The position numbers were made by a program, and so were the translations under genes. The notes below the pieces were generated by a model, which saw only the letters and a program-made list of their open reading frames with translations, ran no database searches and was not told where the DNA came from. A stretch of DNA of 64,000 bases from Rugalucina vietnamica (Eukaryota; Mollusca; Bivalvia; Lucinida; Lucinidae), in the NCBI GenBank assembly GCA_964017185.1, contig OZ024877.1, forward strand, positions 8,960,201 through 9,024,200. Reading direction: 5' to 3'. The first letter of the stretch is position 1. Each line of letters begins with the position of its first letter. Positions 56,851 through 64,000 of the stretch are shown piece by piece.

Positions 56851-57160
56851 ACATTACTCCGCCGAAATGCCAAGCCGTCTTTGTGTATATGTCCGCCAGG
56901 GTGGTCGGCATACATATTGTGAGTACAAGAATATCGGCCACACATAGGTTCAGTAGGTACATGTTGACCGACGACTTCATATTCTTGTTAAAGCACACAA
57001 CGGATATCACAAGCATGTTTCCCAGAACGCCGAGGAGAAATATCGCGGCGAAAAATACAGTGGCCGTTACTGTAAAACTGCGGCGAAACTCGGGCGTTGG
57101 CTGCGTCATGTTGGTGGTCATGTTTAAAGTCAAGTTACTGTTTGTTAGCAGTTCTGTCAT
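56851..57160 (-). CDS. Neuropeptide-type class A GPCR, exon 1 (start, TM1, TM2)
   Basis: ATG at 57160. The extracellular N-terminus has three N-glycosylation sequons (Asn 9, 13 and 17) and no signal peptide. TM1 (about 31-56) has the GN signature at 47-48. TM2 (about 66-91) has NLCVAD with Asp76, the sodium-site aspartate. ECL1 has Trp97. The exon ends after 103 codons plus one base at a good donor (T|GTAAGC), and the split codon gives the conserved TM3 cysteine when joined to 42504. This joint fixes both exons as one gene. The first in-frame ATG after upstream stops supports the start; a 5' non-coding exon cannot be excluded. Confidence 0.92.
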
Positions 57161-58080
57161 TGTGTTTGTTTATATGCTTCTAATTTTAATAAAGCTATCG
57201 CAAGTGTTGGACTGAGTTACGTTCTAAATCACCTCGATTCTTTAATATTTGTTTAATAATCATACACAATTTGAGTAGATTCAAGAACAAACATGATGTT
57301 TCCGTTTAATTCTAAAAATAAACTTTCATTCCGTTTCGTTTTTATAAAGCTCTGTTGACAAAATAATCAGTTTAACATGGAACACATTTTAATTATGTCT
57401 TTATACAATTTCGTTTGTAGTCGCTTCGACGTGGCGTATTTTTTGCATTAATTTCCAGTCATAATCCATTTGGAAAATTATTTTCTGTTTCTGATTACCA
57501 CATAATCTTAAACGAACAATAAATGCTTCCTTCCAGTCATGTTCCAATTTTCTATTAAATAACTATCTCTTTTCTTGCTGATATTACTTGCCGACAATAA
57601 AATGTGACAATAAGCGACAGGAGCTAAGGACTCGCAATTTTTCTACAGACCTGACAATTATCGGAATTATTTCAATTTCGTAAGCAGCATCAGTAGGACC
57701 CTCGACGACCGCTTTACACTTCGGTTATCGTCCTCAGGAAAGGAAGTGATGAATGGTAACAGCTTATCTGACAGATGACCATCTACAGAATAGGCAAGAA
57801 GGGTACTACATATAATGAGACATGACTTGTGTCTTATTTCATTTTATCAAGTGGCAGATTGTAGATATAAAGTATTTCGTAGAATAAGAGAATGATGAAC
57901 AGAACATTCAATGTAAAATAACTAGAAGACAACGACCGGATAACACCATACAAATAAAATACAAAACTTGCCAAACCCCAGCTTACTACAGCACCACTAG
58001 TTTCAGAAATACTCACACTGGCCAGAGAAGACATTGCAGATCCGAATGTGGACTAATTAGACCTCTGATTTTTAGACCAA
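57161..58080. other. GPCR upstream region, no recognised motif
   Basis: AT-rich. The 5' UTR and promoter should lie here or farther upstream. I see no convincing TATA/Inr pair and leave the promoter unplaced. Confidence 0.4.
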
Positions 58081-58344
58081 CATCAGGAAAACAGGTTCGT
58101 GAAATGTATACCCTCTTAAACCCACTTTTAAACAGAACAAAAAAGTGGGTCTGCAGGGGTATACCTTATTTTCTTACTTTTGACCCAAAACATACATTGT
58201 GGCTACTAGTAAGGGGGTTCTAACATGTACCCACAATCAATGTTTTGAGCAAAAGTATTAAAAATTTGAATTTTTTCTAATGAAATTTTCAATTGTTACA
58301 ACTGAAAAGAAAACTCTATATTCCACGGACAAGTTTCGGTAATG
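58081..58344 (-). mobile_element. Palindromic element, copy 5 (diverged, reverse orientation)
   Basis: Starts CATCAGGAAAACAGG, has the GGGTCTGCAGGGGTATACC block, then a damaged centre where the CGCC...GGCG palindrome is lost (AAGGGGGTTCTAACATG), and ends CAAGTTTCGGTAATG. The right arm is like copy 2 and the left like copies 1, 3 and 4, so it links the two subtypes. Confidence 0.75.
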
Positions 58345-58922
58345 ACTTGACACGTTCGATTGTCCAATAATCACATGCATTAAATTTCTTCTTATCTTTC
58401 GTGATTGCCTATTACAAATGTACCTATTTATTAAATTTAAACCGAACGAATAATCATGCGCTCGCTTATGCCTAGGTCACACTAGCACTTACGTACGCTG
58501 CTGATAGTTGCGGATACTATACATGTACGTAGCAATCCGCAGAAAGTGGGCGCGGCTAACTGTTCATACTGCAATTACGTATTTTGATTACCTAGTAATA
58601 CGAATACATATGGGATAGTTACGGATATATTCGATATATGCTTGTCTACATACCTTTCGATACCATCTGTTACGTTCGTTTAGATACGAACAAACACCTT
58701 CAGATACGCATTTGTTACGCTCTCTTGCGTATAAAACGGTGCATTTTGATGTAAGCAACCGCTGTTTATTGTCAAAGTACAGTCACACTAGCATATGCGG
58801 ATGCGACGGATGCTGCGGACAAGTCTTCCGTATCTATGCGTTCTATCCGTAACAATTTGTATTTTATCCGTATATGACCGTAGCTGTACGTGTTATATCC
58901 TAAGGGTCCGTAGAATCCGCGC

Positions 58923-58968
<46 letters not shown>

Positions 58969-59022
58969 GATACGGACAAAACATCCGTATCTGCACGTGA
59001 AGAAATTAAAGAATATAACATG

Positions 59023-59318
59023 CTTTGTGTTACTGATCGTTCCAAGGCGATACTTCTGTGGTGGTTCTTTTTGTTTTATGTATTGCTGTTTTAATTTTGT
59101 TTTTGTGCTGTTGGCGCCTTATGTATGTTTTCATATTTTTAATTAAGTTAAGGTAACTGAGTGGCCACCTATTGGGAAAATAGCTGCTCATTCGGCTTAC
59201 GATATGTTTCATGGTATAAGTGCCTGATTGTTAGTTTGGTTTTTTCCCACCTCGGTTTTTGGAGTGGGAATCTCTTTCTGATTGCGCCTTTTCCTGATCT
59301 TTGCCTACTTGTACCTTT
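59023..59318 (+). mobile_element. Naiad 3' end inserted next to a GATY microsatellite
   Basis: 5'-truncated inside the terminal hairpin (CTTTGTGTTACTGATCG). It runs to the common 3' end CTACTTGTACCTTTT, which is followed without a gap by TGATTGATTGATCGATC. Naiads are reported to prefer microsatellites, and this junction fits. Confidence 0.9.
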
Positions 59319-59585
59319 TGATTGATTGATCGATCAATCGGTCAATTTATTGCTCGATTGCGATCGATCTCTCTCGGGTGATTGATCGATGATCAAGAGA
59401 TTGATCAATTGATTGATCGAGTGATTAATTGATAGATCAGATGAATGATCGATCAAGGGAATGAATGATCGATCGGTAGATTGGTCTCTCGAGTGATTGA
59501 TAGATCGCCATCGATTGAGTGATTGATCGATCGATTGATCTCTTGACTGATCCAGCGAGTGATCGATCAATCGAGAGATAGTCGT
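59318..59585. repeat. (GATT/GATC)n imperfect microsatellite
   Basis: About 265 bp of GATC, GATT and AATC tetranucleotides, partly self-complementary. The RSIDRSRDQS-like peptide on the minus strand is only its translation. Confidence 0.9.
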
Positions 59586-60499
59586 AAAGCAATGGAAATC
59601 ACTCCTCACAATACTATATTAGTAACATGATTAGTAACATTTGTGTGTTTGTTTTTGTGTTTGTTTATTTGTTCTATTTTTCTTATGTATTTCATCCTAT
59701 TCAGCTAATAAAAGCAATGCAAAATCTCCTTCTTTTGAGCAATCCATACTGCATTGCATACCTACGAAATGAACGCATTGAAAGCACGTGCATATTTGTG
59801 AACATTGGACGCATGGGCGATTCATTGAGTAAGCGGTTACGGTGATTACGAAAGCTTCCATAACATAACTGTACGCATACAAAGACAGTAACCGAACGAA
59901 AGGACACAAATGAAACAGTATCGATCCGCAACAAATGCATGCGGAAAAATACGTTGTGTTACGGAACAAATACGGTTTGATACCGATTAGATACGGACAG
60001 ACTCGAATACTATTACCTTTCATTACGGATTTTTCGTCCGTGCCTGTTTCTTGACAATTATCAAAGCTTGGCTGCGGATCGTCCGGGCCCCGTGAATAAT
60101 ACACGTACAGGCACGGATAAAATACGAATCGTTACGGATAGGACGGATAAATACGGAAGCCCTATCCGCAGCGTACGTAAGTGCTAGTGTGACCTAGGCA
60201 TTAAATAGAGTTATGATGCAATAGGGAAAGCACAGATCTGTGAGAAGTTTAAAATAATCAATTACATGCAGATCACTACCCTTATCTTTGGTCTATTACA
60301 ATTTATAGACTATTTCAGAGTAAATGAAAAGTTTGCGGTCTGTACGTACAATAGTGAAAAGTCGAATGTAAGAGATATTTAACCAAGTTACAATTGTTGT
60401 AAAGACATATAGTACAACGTGTTGAATAGCCTTCTTATGAGCGTTGTTGTTGATTTATTGTCCCATGTATGTTATCACCATGTATTGTGGGCACTAATG

Positions 60500-60690
60500 A
60501 AGATTGGCTCTGCTCTTTGGCTCAGCCTCGTAATACATAGAATTTCACTCATTTAAGCCTGGCGTCCCTTTTATGGGACATAGGCAAACAGAGCGGTGTC
60601 CCATCTGGGGCTATTCTGTTTGCTAAGAGAAGTTTCATCGAATAATTGAACAAACTTTAAAAATTACTCCTGATGTCCCTCAAAATGAAA
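60500..60690 (+). repeat. Dispersed repeat (pair with 42590-42745)
   Basis: See 42590. It abuts the truncated 5' edge of the following Naiad 3' end. Confidence 0.6.
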
Positions 60691-61808
60691 GTAGACACCG
60701 GGGTCCAACTTGTGTTTTTCTTTTGCTCCGGAGTTAGTAGGTTATTCGGCGCCCAGGGATCTCCATCGTCGGGCAGCTTACTCAATCTGTGAGTCCTGGT
60801 TTTTGATTCATCAGGATGTTTATCATGATTTATTTGTTTGTTCTTGATGACTCATTGACTAGTTAGAGATTCACCACGAGGACCGAAGAACTAACTAAAT
60901 GTTATGAACCACTGCAGAAGCTGAAGGTGAGGTTATGGCCATGTAAAACCGGTTTAAGCCCCCCCAGTTATTTATAACTGACCGTTCCAAGGCGGGACTG
61001 CTGCTGTGGTTCACATTTATCGAAATTATTTCAATTATGTGTTTTATGTTGTTATGTCCCATCGCACCACTCATTCATTCGAGATAATCAATGATGCGTA
61101 GCTATTCGATATGTAGAATGTATCATATATATACAATCTCTGACATACTGCGTCAGGGAGTCGACTCTTTGGCTCAGTGGTAAGAGTATTTTTTTCAAGC
61201 TATGTATCATTTCTTAGTTACGGATTTTCATATTCGTAAGAATGTTGCATGACTTTGTGGCCACCTGAATATAATTTGGCTGTTCACTTAGCCCCCTGCA
61301 TTTTATTTGTTCTGTCCAAGCTAGGCACTGTGACCACCTCACTTCAATAGCTGCTCACTCTGCTTTCCGTTATACATGTTATACGCTGATCCCTATGTTT
61401 TATATTTCTTTACATATTTGTCCTTATTGCTTGTTTATATTTGTGTATATTAGAGCCACTGCAGAAGCTGAGGGTGAGGTTATGGCCATGTAAAACCGGT
61501 TTAAGCCCGCCAGTAACTTTGTGTTACTGATCGTTCCAAGGCAATACTTCTGTGGTGGTTCTTTTTGTTTTATGTCTTGGTGTTTAATTTTTGTACTGTT
61601 GGTGCCTTATGTATGTTTTCATATTTTTAGTTAAGTTAAGGTAACTGAGTGGCCACCTATTGGGAAAATAGCTGCTCATTCGGCTTACGATATGTTTCAT
61701 GGTATAAGTACCTGATTGTTAGTTTGTTTTTTTCCCACCTTGGTTTTTGGAGTGGGAATCTTTTTCTGATTGCTCCTTTTCCTGATCTTTGCCTACTTGT
61801 ACCTTTTT
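60691..61808 (+). mobile_element. Naiad 3' end with two tandem terminal units
   Basis: 5'-truncated in the 3' UTR (CACCGGGGTCCAACTTG). Unit 1 (60907-61017) has the variant hairpin CAGTTATTTATAACTG (60966-60981) and a 3' helix strand CTGCTGTGGTTC. A spacer (about 61010-61455) follows, like 22181-22430 read on the other strand. Unit 2 (61456-61808) has the standard hairpin and the common 3' end. A tRNA-like A box (TTGGCTCAGTGGTAAGAG) lies in the spacer at about 61170. Confidence 0.88.
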
Positions 61809-62306
61809 TCACCTAAATGATAATGATGGAAAAATCCATTCTTCAAATATGGGTTAATTACTCACAATAATTGTAGTACAATCATCAACAAAACTCATAC
61901 ATGATACAAGTATAAAAAGTTGATCGTTTGGAAGCTGTAAAAATATTCAAATGAAGATACAGCAATAATTTCGGGTAACGAACCCTCATCAATGACCACT
62001 TACGTACCGGCAACGAAAGCCTCAAAACGTGCTGCTAAAACTTTCACAATACAATGGAAGTCTCCATCAAGTTAAAATTCATCCACTTCGTAAACGAAAG
62101 TAAGCAGTGAGTGTGCGTTATTAAATACATAACAAACCTTGAAACACAGGAAAATCATTTTGGACATACATATACTGATGTGTGTCTTGCAATGATAAGC
62201 GCTATCCCAAATGTTAGAGTGCGTCTGTACTGATTACCTTAATATTTAGCGTCATTTATCTGCACGTTCGAAAAATGGTATAGCCTTATTACCATGCAGC
62301 TAAGAA
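61809..62306. other. No recognised feature
   Basis: AT-rich sequence without a supported exon or repeat. Confidence 0.35.
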
Positions 62307-62392
62307 TTATATACTGAACGCCAAAAATCTTGCACCACCTAAATTATTGTTAAAATATAAAACAAAAACGAATGAACCCATCAACATTTATT
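62307..62392 (-). repeat. Dispersed repeat, inverted copy of 52741-52840
   Basis: See 52741. Confidence 0.7.
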
Positions 62393-62544
62393 TCGTTTTT
62401 GATTTTTATTAACTTAGTCTTATGCTTGATTCTGGATTGACTACAAATGTTCTGTGAAGGGAACAATTCAAATGCATATATATAGAATAAGGAGGAAAAT
62501 ACAATCCACTTAAAAGCTCTTTTCAAAAAGATAAGAAAAGACTT

Positions 62545-62606
62545 GGGGTGGGAGTCTTTTTCTGATTGCGCCTTTTCCTAATCTTTGCCTACTTGTACTT
62601 TTTTAC
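62545..62606 (+). mobile_element. Last ~60 bp of a Naiad terminal repeat
   Basis: GGGTGGGAGTCTTTTTCTGA, then TTGCGCCTTTTCCTAATC to CTACTTGTACTTTTTT. The extreme 5' truncation keeps only the 3' end, consistent with reverse transcription starting at that end. Confidence 0.88.
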
Positions 62607-63380
62607 AATAGTAACAGCCGTTTTGGACCAAACATGAATAATTTCAAGGTCCTAAAAACACGTGTGACTGATCAATAATTATTGGTTGATCTTTCGGTCG
62701 ACTGGTTTGCATGATGGCCTGCTGTATCTTTCATGTCTTTCGGTGACAAAAACGTAAAATAGTAAATCTTATATACTAAGAATAGATTCAATATCAGATT
62801 TACAGGCATGATCTTTTGAAAGGATATCCGTCACCGCAGTTCGTTTCACTGATTAGTTTGAAATGGGAATTCAATCTGTTCTCTCTATGAACGTTTGTCA
62901 GCCGTTCTTATCCTTCCTGATGTCTGCCTTATTAGGTCTAATTGAGAAACACGATTCATCCCCAATTGTTCAGCTTCATCAACACAGACAGCTGAAGCTG
63001 TTGTTGACAGATGTTGATGCTGAAAGAAATTAACGACATTGCTGCCCTAGTAACCTGTTTTCTATCTTTCATTTCATTATTTATTTATTTATTCCACCCA
63101 CAACATCAGGAAATAGATCTAATTGAAACAACCTGCTCTTGCGAAACATAGCGGAATAAAATAAGAATATGTAAAACAGTTCATTATAGTGTATTCAGGT
63201 TCAATTTGTCAATTCTTGAAGGGTATGTATAATGTTGTGGAACGATAAGAGTTATGTACTGTAGCAAATAGAGGCTTTAGTCGTACATGTATATGCCATA
63301 TTATTCACCTGCCATTTTTAAACACGGTCACATTTACGAAGAATAGCAGGAGACGACTTTTAAGTTTTCGTTACCTGTTT
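62607..63380. other. No recognised feature
   Basis: AT-rich. Small imperfect inverted repeat around CAGCTTCATCAACACAGACAG / GCTGAAGCTGTTGTTGACAG (62968-63020). No coding exon supported. Confidence 0.4.
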
Positions 63381-63387
63381 AAAGCCC

Positions 63388-63893
63388 CTATCCTAGATGA
63401 CAAACTGAGGGTGGTAACTCGAATACACCCTTCGTAATAAACAATATCGCTGGGGCAAGAATCCTATTGTGAAAACAACGTAATTTACACTGCACTGCAT
63501 GAACAATTAAACTGTAATTGTCCCAAACCATTACCGGTTGATGGGGCCCGTTTTTATACTCGAGTGGTGCATTGGCAAGATCGTATTCATTGACATTAAT
63601 AACATAATTCTTAGTCAATACAACACATGTTCTAATTGTTGTGATGTTCAGTCTATATTTAGTTTTCGGAAGGACGACACGGGATGCATTCCCTGGGTCT
63701 TGGCTTGTTCCAAGTCTACCCCATATTTATCACTTGTTATATCTCTGATGTAGTTCCTGAAGTCCGGTTTCATCATATCGGCAATCATATCCTCTGAAAC
63801 AATGCAACATTGGTTCAACATACTAAACAAACTTGTATGCGCTGCAGCGGATAGTGGCCCCGTATTCCGGAGCACTTCTAGAGTGATGTACAT
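63388..63893 (-). pseudogene. Two adjacent open frames of unknown protein, frame change near 63660
   Basis: On the minus strand a frame from 63893 to 63648 (81 codons, AAAHTSLFSMLNQC, DMIADMMKPDFRNYI) is followed, after a shift of frame within about 20 bp, by a frame that is open from about 63665 to 63388 (KYRLNITTIRTC, INVNEYDLANAP, PVMVWDNY). The residue make-up is protein-like in both and the two would read as one continuous protein across one frame change. This suggests a disabled gene or element ORF, or two exons. I do not recognise the family. Confidence 0.45.
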
Positions 63894-64000
63894 GTATCAT
63901 ATAACGTTATTTATATGGTACATGTATATCTGCCTCTGTGATTTTCACTTTGTGTTTGGTTATGACCTGGTGCCATTCTGTTGGCTACATACTTTGGAAA

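Larger units (their letters stand above)
58469..60200. mobile_element. Large foldback element, copy 2 (3-bp TSD TTA)
   Basis: TGCCTAGGTCACACTAG at 58469-58485 and its complement at 60184-60200, flanked by TTA on both sides. The arms match copy 1 (29527-32299), including the second internal end-like segment near 58780. Instead of the GGATATCC array the interior holds a 37-bp poly-A (58930-58966), a Naiad 3' end (59023-59318) and a GATC-type repeat (59319-59585). Confidence 0.85.

Noticed and set aside
57834-58034. Possible extra exon of the GPCR upstream of exon 1
   Set aside because: Hydrophobic but without a splice donor in phase. Exon 1 already has a good start and N-glycosylation sites.
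59334-59609. 91-residue Ser/Asp/Arg-repeat frame
   Set aside because: Translation of the GATC-type microsatellite.

Overview
The window is eukaryotic nuclear DNA: AT-rich, with very low gene density and packed with transposons. It most likely comes from an invertebrate, probably a bivalve mollusc. The evidence is a neuropeptide-type class A GPCR split by a 14-kb intron, many copies of a Naiad-type Penelope-like retroelement (PLE), a non-LTR element with a PHD-like finger, several tRNA-headed SINE-like relics, and foldback elements with long inverted arms. No bacterial, organellar or clearly viral gene was seen. I cannot name the species.

Layout. 0-5 kb: a foldback, a CA/CG microsatellite, a tRNA-derived SINE, then a nearly intact non-LTR reverse transcriptase (RT) gene on the minus strand (1547-3829). 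5-11.7 kb: SINE-like pieces, foldbacks and unannotated DNA. 11.7-13.9 kb: a minus Naiad terminal repeat joined to a decayed plus-strand non-LTR RT. 14-20 kb: dispersed repeats, an interrupted Naiad fragment, and a decayed GC-rich coding region of unknown family (17835-18760). 20-25.6 kb: Naiad copies nested in each other, including an open 449-codon RT segment (22781-24130). 26.3-28.9 kb: a satellite of about 188-bp units in a four-unit (about 755-bp) higher-order pattern. 29.5-32.3 kb: a foldback element with a 3-bp target duplication, filled by a GGATATCC array. 33.8-35 kb: an old repeat carrying two younger insertions whose empty sites can be read from a paralogue at 9.5-10.1 kb. 37.4-38.4 kb: a relic with mariner-like ends. 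41.4-57.2 kb: the GPCR gene (minus), whose intron holds the most complete Naiad copy (45380-48737, plus). 58.5-60.2 kb: a second foldback copy with Naiad and GATC-repeat insertions. 60.7-61.8 kb: a tandem Naiad 3' end. 63.4-63.9 kb: two adjacent open frames of unknown nature.

The GPCR is the only confident host gene (two coding exons, predicted 464 residues). The two most interesting signals are both in the Naiad family. First, the long copy is open for about 910 codons apart from one in-frame UGA, which lies exactly at the first cysteine of the diagnostic CxC motif; clam and spider Naiads have been reported to encode selenoproteins. Second, the repeated terminal region carries a conserved RNA-like fold (a 15-bp closing helix and an inner hairpin) with compensatory changes between copies, in a PLE clade reported to lack canonical hammerhead ribozymes.
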